From Phenylobacterium sp. (GTDB lineage Bacteria > Pseudomonadota > Alphaproteobacteria > Caulobacterales > Caulobacteraceae): a stretch of 64,000 nt of DNA. This document shows positions 44,091 to 52,934 of the stretch, one piece after another. The notes beneath the pieces were generated by a model. The model was not told the origin of the DNA and searched no databases. It worked only from the letters and a program-made list of their open reading frames with translations. The stretch spans positions 1 through 64,000 of the forward strand of contig NZ_JAUYNW010000094.1 of the NCBI RefSeq assembly GCF_030698145.1, in the 5' to 3' direction. The stretch's first letter is position 1. Every line of letters begins with the position of its first letter. A program made the position numbers and the translations under genes.

Positions 44091-47000
44091 GTGAAGAAGC
44101 TTTTGATCGCCAATCGTGGCGAGATCGCCGTCCGGATCGCGCGCACCGCCGCCGAAATGGGGATCGCCACGATGGCGGTCTATTCGCAGGACGACGCGGC
44201 CTCGCTCCATACCCGCAAGACCGACGAGGCGGTCGCCCTCAAAGGTTCCGGCCCCGCGGCCTATCTCGACGGGGCGCAGATCCTCGCCGCGGCCAAGGCG
44301 GCCGGCTGCGACGCCATCCATCCGGGCTACGGCTTCCTGTCGGAGAACGCCGCCTTCGCGCGCGCCTGCGCCGAGGCCGGCGTGACCTTCGTCGGGCCCT
44401 CGCCTGAGACCCTGGAGTTGTTCGGCGACAAGGGCGCGGCCCGCGCCCTGGCGACGCGCTGCGACGTGCCGATCCTGCCCGGCACCTCGGGCGCGACCGC
44501 CCTGGCCGAGGCCCTGACCTTCCTGGCCGGCCTCGGCGAGGGCGGGGCGGTCATGGTCAAGGCCGTCTCCGGCGGCGGCGGACGGGGCATGCGCCCGGCC
44601 CGGTCGGCCGCCGAACTGACCGAGGCCTTCGAACGCTGCGCCTCGGAGGCTCAGGCCGCGTTCGGCGACGGGTCCCTCTATGTCGAGGCCTTCATGGCCC
44701 GCGCCCGCCATATCGAGGTGCAGATCGTCGGCGACGGCCAGGTGGTCTCCCACCTCTGGGACCGCGAGTGCAGCCTGCAGCGGCAGCGCCAGAAGGTCAT
44801 CGAGATCGCGCCCGCCGACGGCCTGCCCATGGAGACGCGAGAGCGGTTGTTCGAGGCCGCGGTCACCCTGGGCCGCGCCGCCCACTACCGCAATCTCGGC
44901 ACCGTGGAGTTCCTGGTCGAGGGCGATCGGATCGTCTTCATCGAGGCCAATCCGCGCCTGCAGGTCGAGCACACGGTCACCGAGGAGGTCACAGGCCTCG
45001 ACCTCGTCCGTATACAGATCGAGGTCGCGCGCGGGCGCTCCCTGGCTGACCTGAACCTCACCCAGGCCGAGGTCCCCAGGCCGCGCGGGATCGCCGTCCA
45101 GGCGCGGGTGAACCTGGAGACCATGTCGCCCGACGGTTCGGCCAAGCCATCGGGCGGGCTGCTCACGGCGTTCGAGCCGCCCTCGGGTCCGGGGGTCCGC
45201 GTCGACGGGTTCGGCTATGCCGGCTACCGCACCAGTGCGCGGTTCGACTCGCTGCTGGCTAAGCTGATCGTACACGCAGGCTCCGGCGGCCTGCCGGTCG
45301 CCGCGGCCAAGGCGCGGCGGGCGCTGTCGGAATTCAAGATCGTCGGCGCGGCCACCAATATCGGCTTCCTGCAAGGGCTGCTGGCCCATCCGTCGGTGAC
45401 CGCCGGCGACGTCCACACCCGCTTCATCGAGGAGGCCATGGGCGAGCTCGCCGCTGCGGCCGAGGCGCCCAGGCTCTATTTCGAGACCGCCGCGGCGGGC
45501 GGCCCCGCCAAACGCGCTGGGGCGGCTGTCGACGCCAGCGACCCCCTGGCGGTGCTGCACCACGGCAAGGCCGAGACCGCCATCGAGGATGACGAGGAAG
45601 ACCTTGAGGGGCCGGAGGGAACCCAGGCCCTGCGCGCGCCTCTGCAGGGCACGGTGATCAGCCTGTCGGTGGCGGTGGGCGACACGGTCCTGGCCGGCCA
45701 GCCGCTGTTCGTCATGGAAGCCATGAAGATGGAGCACGTCATCGCCGCCGACGTCTCCGGCGTGGTGCGCGAGATCACGGTGGCCGAGGGCGACACGGTG
45801 TTCGAGGACCACCCCCTGGCCTTCCTGGAGCCGGTGGAGATGGAGGGCGGCGGCCGGGTGGAGGAGGAGGAGATCGACCTCGATTTCATCCGCCCCGACC
45901 TTGCCGAGGTGCTGGATCGTCACGCGCGGACCCTGGACGCCGCCCGCCCGGAGGCCACGGCCCGCCGCCGCAAGACCAACCAGCGGACCACGCGGGAGAA
46001 CGTCGAGGACCTGCTCGATCCTGGCAGCTTCACCGAATACGGGTCGCTGGTGGTGGCCGCGCGCCGTCGCCGCAACACCCTGGACGAACTGATCGCCCAG
46101 ACCCCCGCCGACGGCATGATCATGGGCCTGGGTTCGGTCAACGGTGCGATGTTCGCCGAGGACAAGGCCCGGGTCGCGGTCATGGCCTATGACTACACCG
46201 TCCTGGCCGGCACCCAGGGCGGGCACAATCACGAGAAGCTCGACCGGATGAGCGAGATCGCCCTGCGCTGGCGGGTGCCGACGGTGTTCTTCACCGAGGG
46301 CGGCGGCGGGCGGCCGGGCGACACCGAGGGCGGCGGCTTCGTCCGCGGCTTCGAGTTCTGGGGCCGGCTCTCGGGCGCCGTGCCGCTGGTGGGGATCAGT
46401 TCCGGACGCTGCTTCGCCGGCAACGCCGCCATCCTCGGCTGCTGCGACGTGATCATCGCCACCAAGGACTCGGCGCTCGGCATGGGCGGCCCGGCCATGG
46501 TGGAGGGCGGCGGCCTGGGGGTGTTCCGGCCCGAGGAGATCGGGCCGATCAAGGTCATGCAGGCCAATGGCACCATCGACGTCCTGGCCGAGGACGAGGC
46601 CGACGCCGTGCGCCTGGCCAAGCAGTACATCTCGTATTTCCAGGGCCCGTTGGCGGAGTGGTCGTGCGCCGACCAACGCCTGCTGCGTCGCTCGATCCCC
46701 GAAAACCGCCTGCGGGTCTACGACATCCGCAAGGTGATCGAGCTGATCGCCGACACGGGTTCGGTGCTGGAGTTGCGACCCAAGTTCGGCTTGGCCATGG
46801 TCACCGCCTTCATCCGCATCGAGGGCCGTCCGGTGGGCGTATTCGCCAACAACCCCCACCACATCGGCGGGGCCATCGACGCCGACGCCTCGGACAAGGC
46901 CGCGCGCTTCCTGCAGCTCTGCGAGGCCTTCGACATCCCGGTCCTGTCGCTGTCGGATACGCCTGGCAACATGGTCGGACCGGAGGCGGAAAAGACCGGC

Positions 47001-47432
47001 CTGATCCGCCACTGCTCGCGGCTGTTCGTGATCGGGGCCAACCTGACCGTGCCGCTGTTCTCGGTGATCCTGCGCAAGAGCTACGGCCTGGGCGCCATCG
47101 CCATGACCGGCGGCAGCTACCAGGCCGCGATGTTCTGCGTCGCCTGGCCCACCGGCGAATTCGGCGGCATGGGCCTGGAGGGATCGGTCAAGCTCGGCTA
47201 CCGCAACGAACTGGCGGCCATCGCCGACCCCGCCGCCCGCAAGGCCAAGTTCGACGAGATGGTCGCCGCGGCCTATGCGCGGGGCAAGGCCATGTCCCAG
47301 GCAACCAGCCCGTCGCTGGACGACGTCATCGACCCCGCCGACACGCGCCGCTGGGTCGTCTCGGGCCTCAAGGCCCTGCCACCCGTCCCGGTGCGGACCG
47401 AGAAGAAGCTGCGCTGGATCGACAGCTGGTAG
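44091..47432 (+). CDS. single-chain acyl-CoA carboxylase (BC-BCCP-CT)
   Basis: 1113 residues from the GTG at 44091 (MKKLLIANRGEIAVRIARTA). Biotin carboxylase: residues 1-450, with GYGFLSENA, VKAVSGGGGRGMR, EANPRLQVEHTVTE. Biotin carrier: residues about 510-590, with VMEAMKMEHVI carrying Lys546. Carboxyltransferase alpha/beta: residues about 600-1113, with GGGGRPGDTEGGGF, FGLAMVTAFIR and SYGLGAIAMTGGSY. All three catalytic parts of acetyl/propionyl-type carboxylases in one polypeptide, as in the roughly 120-kDa long-chain acyl-CoA carboxylase of mycobacteria. It makes a 2-carboxyacyl-CoA; the chain length is unknown. Controlled by the tandem TetR through the palindrome, probably. Confidence 0.93.
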   Translation: MKKLLIANRGEIAVRIARTAAEMGIATMAVYSQDDAASLHTRKTDEAVALKGSGPAAYLDGAQILAAAKAAGCDAIHPGYGFLSENAAFARACAEAGVTFVGPSPETLELFGDKGAARALATRCDVPILPGTSGATALAEALTFLAGLGEGGAVMVKAVSGGGGRGMRPARSAAELTEAFERCASEAQAAFGDGSLYVEAFMARARHIEVQIVGDGQVVSHLWDRECSLQRQRQKVIEIAPADGLPMETRERLFEAAVTLGRAAHYRNLGTVEFLVEGDRIVFIEANPRLQVEHTVTEEVTGLDLVRIQIEVARGRSLADLNLTQAEVPRPRGIAVQARVNLETMSPDGSAKPSGGLLTAFEPPSGPGVRVDGFGYAGYRTSARFDSLLAKLIVHAGSGGLPVAAAKARRALSEFKIVGAATNIGFLQGLLAHPSVTAGDVHTRFIEEAMGELAAAAEAPRLYFETAAAGGPAKRAGAAVDASDPLAVLHHGKAETAIEDDEEDLEGPEGTQALRAPLQGTVISLSVAVGDTVLAGQPLFVMEAMKMEHVIAADVSGVVREITVAEGDTVFEDHPLAFLEPVEMEGGGRVEEEEIDLDFIRPDLAEVLDRHARTLDAARPEATARRRKTNQRTTRENVEDLLDPGSFTEYGSLVVAARRRRNTLDELIAQTPADGMIMGLGSVNGAMFAEDKARVAVMAYDYTVLAGTQGGHNHEKLDRMSEIALRWRVPTVFFTEGGGGRPGDTEGGGFVRGFEFWGRLSGAVPLVGISSGRCFAGNAAILGCCDVIIATKDSALGMGGPAMVEGGGLGVFRPEEIGPIKVMQANGTIDVLAEDEADAVRLAKQYISYFQGPLAEWSCADQRLLRRSIPENRLRVYDIRKVIELIADTGSVLELRPKFGLAMVTAFIRIEGRPVGVFANNPHHIGGAIDADASDKAARFLQLCEAFDIPVLSLSDTPGNMVGPEAEKTGLIRHCSRLFVIGANLTVPLFSVILRKSYGLGAIAMTGGSYQAAMFCVAWPTGEFGGMGLEGSVKLGYRNELAAIADPAARKAKFDEMVAAAYARGKAMSQATSPSLDDVIDPADTRRWVVSGLKALPPVPVRTEKKLRWIDSW

Positions 47433-47435
47433 GTG

Positions 47436-48794
47436 TCAGTGCGGCACGTAGGTCCGCAGCACGTCCTCGATGATCCGTTCCAGCTGGCCCAGCGTGTTGC
47501 AGGTCTTGGCGACGTGGCAGAAGCGCTCGTAGCGGTGCATGACGCTGTCGCCCTGGCTCCAGTAGCTCTCGGGCTCGGGATTGAGCCAGATCACCGACCG
47601 GGCGCGCTTGTGGATCGTGGCCATCAAGTCCATGCGCGGGTCGGCGTAGTTAGACCGGCCGTCGCCCAGGAAGATCACCGTGGTGTGGCGGTCGACATGG
47701 TCCAGGTGGTTCTCGCAGAAGTCCTCCAGCGACTTGCCGTAGTCGGTCTGCTGGAAGCCGATGCGCTTCAGCACCTCGAAGATCGCCACGTCCACATGCT
47801 CGTCGTCGAGGATGTCGTTGACGCTGATCAGGCGGCCTGAGAAGGCGTAGGCCTCCAGCCGGTCGACCACCTCGTTCAGCGAATAGAGGAAGGTCAGCAG
47901 GAACTGCGCCGCCGCGGCCACCGACTTGGAGACGTCGCAGATGCAGACGATGGACGGCTTGTCGATCTTCTGGGTCTTCCAGAGAATCTCGAAGGGCATG
48001 CCGCCGTAGGGCATGGATTTCCGCAGGGTCTTGCGGATGTCCATGTGGCCCTTGCGGGCCCGGTTGCGGCGGCGCGAATAGCGGTCGGCCAGGCGCTTGG
48101 CCATCTTCTTGACCAGGGCCTGCATCATGGCCTGGTCGACAGGATCGATGCCGCCCTCGGCGTTCAGCGCCTTCCGCGCCAGCAGCTCCTCGCGCAGCAT
48201 CCGCCCCGAGCCCGAGGCGTAAAGGCTGTGCTGGCGCTCCACATAGCGCTGGGCCTCGGCGGCCAGGCGGCGCTTGCCCGCCTCGAGCCGGTCGGCCGCA
48301 TCGCCCCCGCCTTCCAGACGCCGCGCGGCGGAGATGATCGACTCGATCTCGGCCAGGCCCATCTCCTCCAGCAACCGGCGGCTCATGCGCGAGCGCTGGG
48401 TGGTCAGGCGGATCTGCGAGACCTGGGCGCGTTCGGCGGCCTCCTCCATGGCCTGGGCCAGGCCCGTGGCGTCGCCCTCCATGATCATGCGGGTGAGATC
48501 GGACTCTGCGGCCTCCGGCGGCAGTCCTTCCATCGGGTCGCCGTCGCCGCGCTCGGGCGGCGGCTCGGCCGGGGTGAGCGCGTCGCGGGCGAAGAAGGTG
48601 TCGAACACGTCGTCGAACCGGACCACCTCGTCCGAGGTCTTGGCCAGGGTCGCGCACAGGGCGTCCTTGAACAGCTCTCGGTCGGAGAAGCCGACGGCGG
48701 CCACCGTGCGGTGGGCGTCGATGGCCTCGGCCGGCGAGACTTTCACATCCGCGGCCCGCAGGGCCCGGAAGAAGTCCTCCATGGCGTCCTGCAT
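47436..48794 (-). CDS. VWA-domain protein, CoxE-like
   Basis: 452 residues. The C-terminal von Willebrand A domain has the metal site CICDVSKSVAAAAQFLLTFL (D-x-S-x-S), then TVIFLGDGRSNYADPRMDLM. The N-terminal half is helical and charged (SPAEAIDAHRTVAAVGFSDR). This is the CoxE type, working with a MoxR-class AAA+ protein (gene just upstream, four bases away) to insert or mature metal centres such as the Mo-Cu site of CO dehydrogenase. A molybdenum hydroxylase lies 5 kb away, so maturation of that enzyme is one possible job. Confidence 0.88.
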   Translation of the reverse strand: MQDAMEDFFRALRAADVKVSPAEAIDAHRTVAAVGFSDRELFKDALCATLAKTSDEVVRFDDVFDTFFARDALTPAEPPPERGDGDPMEGLPPEAAESDLTRMIMEGDATGLAQAMEEAAERAQVSQIRLTTQRSRMSRRLLEEMGLAEIESIISAARRLEGGGDAADRLEAGKRRLAAEAQRYVERQHSLYASGSGRMLREELLARKALNAEGGIDPVDQAMMQALVKKMAKRLADRYSRRRNRARKGHMDIRKTLRKSMPYGGMPFEILWKTQKIDKPSIVCICDVSKSVAAAAQFLLTFLYSLNEVVDRLEAYAFSGRLISVNDILDDEHVDVAIFEVLKRIGFQQTDYGKSLEDFCENHLDHVDRHTTVIFLGDGRSNYADPRMDLMATIHKRARSVIWLNPEPESYWSQGDSVMHRYERFCHVAKTCNTLGQLERIIEDVLRTYVPH

Positions 48795-48798
48795 GGCC

Positions 48799-49761
48799 CT
48801 AGCCCACCGGGCGGCGGATCAACTCGACGATCTGCGGCTCCACCGCGGCGATGTCCTGTTCGAACTTGAGCAGGACGTTGAGCGTGTCGCGCACCACCTC
48901 GCCATCCAGGCTGGAGGCGTTGAGCAGGATCAGAGCGCGGGCCCAGTCGACGGTCTCGGAGATCGAGGGTGACTTGCGCAGGTCCAGCGTGCGCAGGGAC
49001 TGGACGAAGGCCACCAGCTCGGCGGTGAGCGTGGCTTCGATGTCGGGAACCCGGCTGGCGACGATCCGCCGCTCCAGGGCCGCGTCGGGCAGGGGGATGT
49101 GCAGGTGCAGGCAGCGGCGCTTGAGCGCATCGCCCAGGTCGCGGACATTGTTGGAGGTCAGGAACACCAGCGGCGGAGTCTTGGCCTTCATCACCCCTAG
49201 CTCGGGGATGGAGACCTGATAGGCCGACAGGACCTCCAGCAGGAAGGCCTCGAAGGCCTCATCCGACTTGTCGATCTCGTCGATCAGCAGGACGCAGCCG
49301 TCGTCCTCGCGCAGCGCCTTCATCAGCGGGCGCGGCTCCAGGAAGGGCTCGGAAAAGAACAGGTCGCCCATGCCGTGCAGCCGGTCCATGGCGTCGTCCA
49401 TGTCCTTGGCGTCGGAGAGCTGTTCGCCCATCCGGTCCTTGAGGATCTGGGTGTAGAGGAGCTGCTTGCCGTACTTCCACTCGTACAGGGCCTTGGACTC
49501 GTCCAGGCCCTCGTAGCACTGCATGCGGATCAGCGGCAGGCCGAGCAGGGTGGCCGTCGACAGCGCCAGTTCGGTCTTGCCGACTCCGGCCGAGCCTTCG
49601 ACCAGGATGGGCTTCTGCAGGTGGACGGCCATGTAGAGGGCGGTGGCGATGCGGCGCGAGGCGATATAGCCGACGCTGGCCAGGCCCTGGATGAGTGCCT
49701 CCACCGAGGCGAGGTGGTCGGTGGACGCGGCGGGGACCGCCACGGTCGGGGAAATGGTCAA
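48799..49761 (-). CDS. MoxR-family AAA+ ATPase (CoxD-like)
   Basis: 320 residues. Walker A GSAGVGKTELALSTATLLGL near residue 57, Walker B CVLLIDEIDKSDEAFEAFLL, sensor 1 (VFLTSNNVRDLGDALKRRCL with Asn and the arginine finger region). MoxR proteins are chaperone-like ATPases that act with a VWA partner; here the partner is the CoxE-like gene four bases downstream. N-terminal MTISPTVAVPAASTDHLA is the likely start. Cytosolic. Confidence 0.9.
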   Translation of the reverse strand: MTISPTVAVPAASTDHLASVEALIQGLASVGYIASRRIATALYMAVHLQKPILVEGSAGVGKTELALSTATLLGLPLIRMQCYEGLDESKALYEWKYGKQLLYTQILKDRMGEQLSDAKDMDDAMDRLHGMGDLFFSEPFLEPRPLMKALREDDGCVLLIDEIDKSDEAFEAFLLEVLSAYQVSIPELGVMKAKTPPLVFLTSNNVRDLGDALKRRCLHLHIPLPDAALERRIVASRVPDIEATLTAELVAFVQSLRTLDLRKSPSISETVDWARALILLNASSLDGEVVRDTLNVLLKFEQDIAAVEPQIVELIRRPVG

Positions 49762-49919
49762 AGTCTGAAACTCTCAAATGTGGCGCGTAACCGCGCCGGG
49801 ACGTTCTTCAATCCCGCCAGTGTGCCAAGCCCGCGCCATCCGACGCAACCCCAATCCCCTGAAGGCGCTTGCAGGTATGCTTTACCGGGGGTTCACACCC
49901 TCGCCTTAGATTCCGGGCC

Positions 49920-50543
49920 ATGCGCATTCTCGCGGCCCTTATCGCCGGGCTGCTGGCCGCGACGCCCGCCCTGGCCGGCGACCTGGCTGTCAGCCTGAAG
50001 ACCTCGTCCGGCAAGCCGGTGACGGATGCGGTGGTGATGGTCACGCCCCAGGGCGGAAGCCCCGCGCCGAGGTCGGCCGGGTCCTACCGCATGGCGCAGC
50101 AGGGCATGCAGTTCCAGCCCTTCGTCCTGATCGTGCCGGTGGGGGCCGACGTGGCCTTTCCCAACTTCGATCCGGTGCTGCACCACGTCTATTCGTTCTC
50201 GGCCGCCAAGCCGTTCGAGCTGAAGCTGTACGGCCGCGACCAGAGCCGCCGTGTCCGCTTCGACAAGGCCGGCGTGGTGGCTGTCGGCTGCAACATCCAT
50301 GACGCCATGTCGGCCTTCATCCGGGTGGTCGACACCGCCCATGCGGTGAAGACCGACGCCGCCGGCGCCGCCGTGCTGGCCGGCCTTCCGGCCGGACCCG
50401 CCATCCTGACCGTCTGGCATCCCTATCTGAAAGGCGCGCGGAACGAGACCGTGCGGACCATCGCGATCCCGGCCGCCGGCGTCGCGCGCCAGGCCCTGGT
50501 GGTCGACCTGCGCGCCCCGCCGATGCGGCACGGGCCGTACTGA
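49920..50543 (+). CDS. periplasmic cupredoxin-like (methylamine-utilisation-type) protein
   Basis: 207 residues from the ATG at 49920 (ILAALIAGLLAATPALAGDL, signal peptide). A type 1 copper set appears: VAFPNFDPVLHHVYSFS (His), then VVAVGCNIHDAMSAFIRVVD (Cys, His and Met in C-N-I-H-D-x-M), followed by a carboxypeptidase-regulatory-like strand region (AAVLAGLPAGPAILTVWHPY). Known in several proteobacteria as methylamine utilisation protein MauA/MauL-like, next to GGDEF/EAL proteins. Here such an EAL protein starts two bases after the stop, so the copper protein may feed a signal to it. Confidence 0.85.
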   Translation: MRILAALIAGLLAATPALAGDLAVSLKTSSGKPVTDAVVMVTPQGGSPAPRSAGSYRMAQQGMQFQPFVLIVPVGADVAFPNFDPVLHHVYSFSAAKPFELKLYGRDQSRRVRFDKAGVVAVGCNIHDAMSAFIRVVDTAHAVKTDAAGAAVLAGLPAGPAILTVWHPYLKGARNETVRTIAIPAAGVARQALVVDLRAPPMRHGPY

Positions 50544-50544
50544 C

Positions 50545-52923
50545 ATGGTCTGGATCGAGCCCATCGCCCGGCGGCTGACCGGCTTCCGGCGTCTGCGCAC
50601 CAAGCTGACCGTGCTCTATGCCGCGCTGTTCGGCATGGCGCTGCTGTTGGTGTCCGGCGCGGCCTATTCGGCCATCAACGGCGCGGCCCAGCGCCAGGTG
50701 CGCGACGAGCTGACCGCCTCGGGAACGGTGTTCGACCGCATCTGGTCGCTGCGATCCGAACAACTCCAGCAGGGCGCGGCGCTGCTGTCGCGGGACTTCG
50801 GGTTCCGCGAGGCGGTGGCCACCGGCGACGACGCCACCATCGTCTCGGCCATGGAGAACCTGCGCCAGAGGCTGCAGATCGACCTGGCCTTCATCGTGGG
50901 CGTCGACGGGACGATCACCGCCGCCAAACCCGCGACCCTACAGCCGAACGCCGACGCCCTGGTCGAGGCCATGTACGCGCAGGAAAAGCCCAGCGGCGTC
51001 TTCGTGCTGGACGGCACGCCCTACCAGATGATCGCCGCGCCGATCCTGTCGCCCGACCTGATGGGCTGGGTGGTGTTCGCCGCTCGCCTGGACCAGCGCG
51101 AGATGTCGGCCCTGGAGAAGCTGTCGGCCATCCCGTTGGACGCCAGCGTCCTGCACCGCGACGGCAAGGGCTGGAGTTCCGAGCTGGCCGGCGGTCGCGC
51201 GGAACAGGTCAGGCTTGGCGGGTTCATCGACGGCGCCCTCGCCGCCAAGACCAAGGCGCCGCGCACGCTCGACGCGCCGCAGGGCGCTTCCCTGGCGCTC
51301 GTCAAATCGCTGCCCGCGCTCACCGGCATAGCCAATCTTACCGACAAAGAGGGCGCCGTGCTCGTGCTCAGCTATCCGCTGGCCCGGGCGCTGGCGCCCT
51401 ATAAGCCCCTGCTGGCGACTATCGCTGGGGTCGGCCTGCTGGGCCTGGTGCTGGTGGTGGCGGGAAGCTGGGCCCTGGCGCGCAGCGTCACCCGTCCGAT
51501 CTCGGCCCTGGCCGCCGCGGCCAACCGCCTGCGCGAAGGCCAGTACGGCCAGGTGGCGGTCGAGAGCCAGGATGAGATCGGCCACCTGGCCGAGAGCTTC
51601 AACGTCATGGCCACAGAGATCCGCGAGCGCGAGCGGCGGATCACCCACCTGGCCCTGCACGACCCCGAGACCCACCTGCCCAACCGCCTCTCCCTGGAGC
51701 AGGCGATCGCGGGGCTGGCGGCGACCGACGGCGGCGGCCTCTATGCGGCGCTGCTGGGGGTCGACCGCTTCGCCCACGTGCGCGGCGCCATCGGCTACGC
51801 CCTGGCCGCCCAGGCGATCCGCGAGGTCGGCGAACGGCTGGCCGGCCTGCAGCCCCAGGCCTTCGTGGCGCGGATCTCCACCGACGTCCTGGGCATGGTC
51901 TTCGAGGCGGCCGACGACGACGCGGCCCAGACCAGGATGGCCCGGCTGTTGCGCGAGCTGGAGCAGCCGCTGCAGATCGGCGGCGACGCCATCGACGTGG
52001 CCCTCACGGTGGGGCTCTCGGCCTTCACGCCGGGCGAGCCTGGCGGTGCGGCCATCGAGCGTGCCAATATCGGCCTGGACCAGGCCCGAGCCGCCCGCAG
52101 GAAGCTCGCCTTCTTCGACGCCGAGGCCTATGGCGACCCCTCGTCGAACCTGGCCCTGATGAGCGGCATGCTCTGGGCCCTGCGGTCGGGTCACATCGAA
52201 CTCTATCACCAGCCGAAGTACGACCTGCGGACCCGCGGCGTGAACGGCGTCGAGGCCCTGGTGCGTTGGCGTCACCCGACGCGGGGGATGCTGCGGCCGG
52301 ACCTGTTCATCCCCATGGCCGAGGAGACCGGCCATATCCGCACCCTCACCGACTGGGTGCTGAAGCAGGCCATCGCCGACCAGACCAAGATGCGCCGCGC
52401 GGGCCATGAGGTGGAGATGTCGGTCAACATCTCCGGCCGCCTGCTGGGCGACACCGACTTCGCCGACTTCGTCGACCGCACCGTGGGCGAGGCGAGCGGC
52501 AAGCTGTGCTTCGAGATCACCGAGACCGCGGTCATCGAGAACCCCGACATGGCGCTGGAGATCCTCGACCGCTTCCGCGCGGCGGGCATCAACATCTCCA
52601 TAGACGACTTCGGATCGGGCCTGTCGTCCCTGGCCTATCTGAAGCAGATCAAGGGTCACGAACTGAAGATCGACCGCTCGCTGATCACTGACCTGACCGA
52701 GAGCCAGCGCGACGCCCTGATCGTCCGCTCAACCATCGACCTGGCCCACAGTCTGGGCCTGAAGGTCACCGCCGAGGGCGTCGAGACCGCCAACGCCTTC
52801 CAGCTGTTGGCGGCGATGGGGTGCGACAATGTGCAAGGCTATCTGATCGCCAAACCCATGCCGTTCAACGAACTCTTGATGTTTCTCAACGAGGATCGGG
52901 ACACGGAACGCAGCTACGGCTGA
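50545..52923 (+). CDS. membrane sensor with degenerate GGDEF and active-looking EAL domain
   Basis: 792 residues. Membrane helix 1 (YAALFGMALLLVSGAAYSA) is followed by a periplasmic dCache-like sensor, helix 2 near residues 293-312, HAMP (PISALAAAANRLREGQYGQV), a GGDEF fold whose signature is lost (RISTDVLGMVFE near residue 446 stands where R-x-G-G-D-E-F should be), and a C-terminal EAL domain: VNGVEALVRWRHPT near 570, FEITETA, SIDDFGSGLSSLAYL, LKIDRSLI and VTAEGVET. So it should degrade cyclic di-GMP and not make it. Second gene of a cupredoxin/EAL/barrel operon. Confidence 0.92.
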   Translation: MVWIEPIARRLTGFRRLRTKLTVLYAALFGMALLLVSGAAYSAINGAAQRQVRDELTASGTVFDRIWSLRSEQLQQGAALLSRDFGFREAVATGDDATIVSAMENLRQRLQIDLAFIVGVDGTITAAKPATLQPNADALVEAMYAQEKPSGVFVLDGTPYQMIAAPILSPDLMGWVVFAARLDQREMSALEKLSAIPLDASVLHRDGKGWSSELAGGRAEQVRLGGFIDGALAAKTKAPRTLDAPQGASLALVKSLPALTGIANLTDKEGAVLVLSYPLARALAPYKPLLATIAGVGLLGLVLVVAGSWALARSVTRPISALAAAANRLREGQYGQVAVESQDEIGHLAESFNVMATEIRERERRITHLALHDPETHLPNRLSLEQAIAGLAATDGGGLYAALLGVDRFAHVRGAIGYALAAQAIREVGERLAGLQPQAFVARISTDVLGMVFEAADDDAAQTRMARLLRELEQPLQIGGDAIDVALTVGLSAFTPGEPGGAAIERANIGLDQARAARRKLAFFDAEAYGDPSSNLALMSGMLWALRSGHIELYHQPKYDLRTRGVNGVEALVRWRHPTRGMLRPDLFIPMAEETGHIRTLTDWVLKQAIADQTKMRRAGHEVEMSVNISGRLLGDTDFADFVDRTVGEASGKLCFEITETAVIENPDMALEILDRFRAAGINISIDDFGSGLSSLAYLKQIKGHELKIDRSLITDLTESQRDALIVRSTIDLAHSLGLKVTAEGVETANAFQLLAAMGCDNVQGYLIAKPMPFNELLMFLNEDRDTERSYG

Positions 52924-52934
52924 CGGGGGTGAAT

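Noticed and set aside
43995-47012. Open frame of about 1000 codons antisense to the acyl-CoA carboxylase
   Set aside because: High GC removes stops on the opposite strand; the translation is His/Gly/Leu/Arg-rich low-complexity with no motif, while the plus strand has a complete carboxylase.
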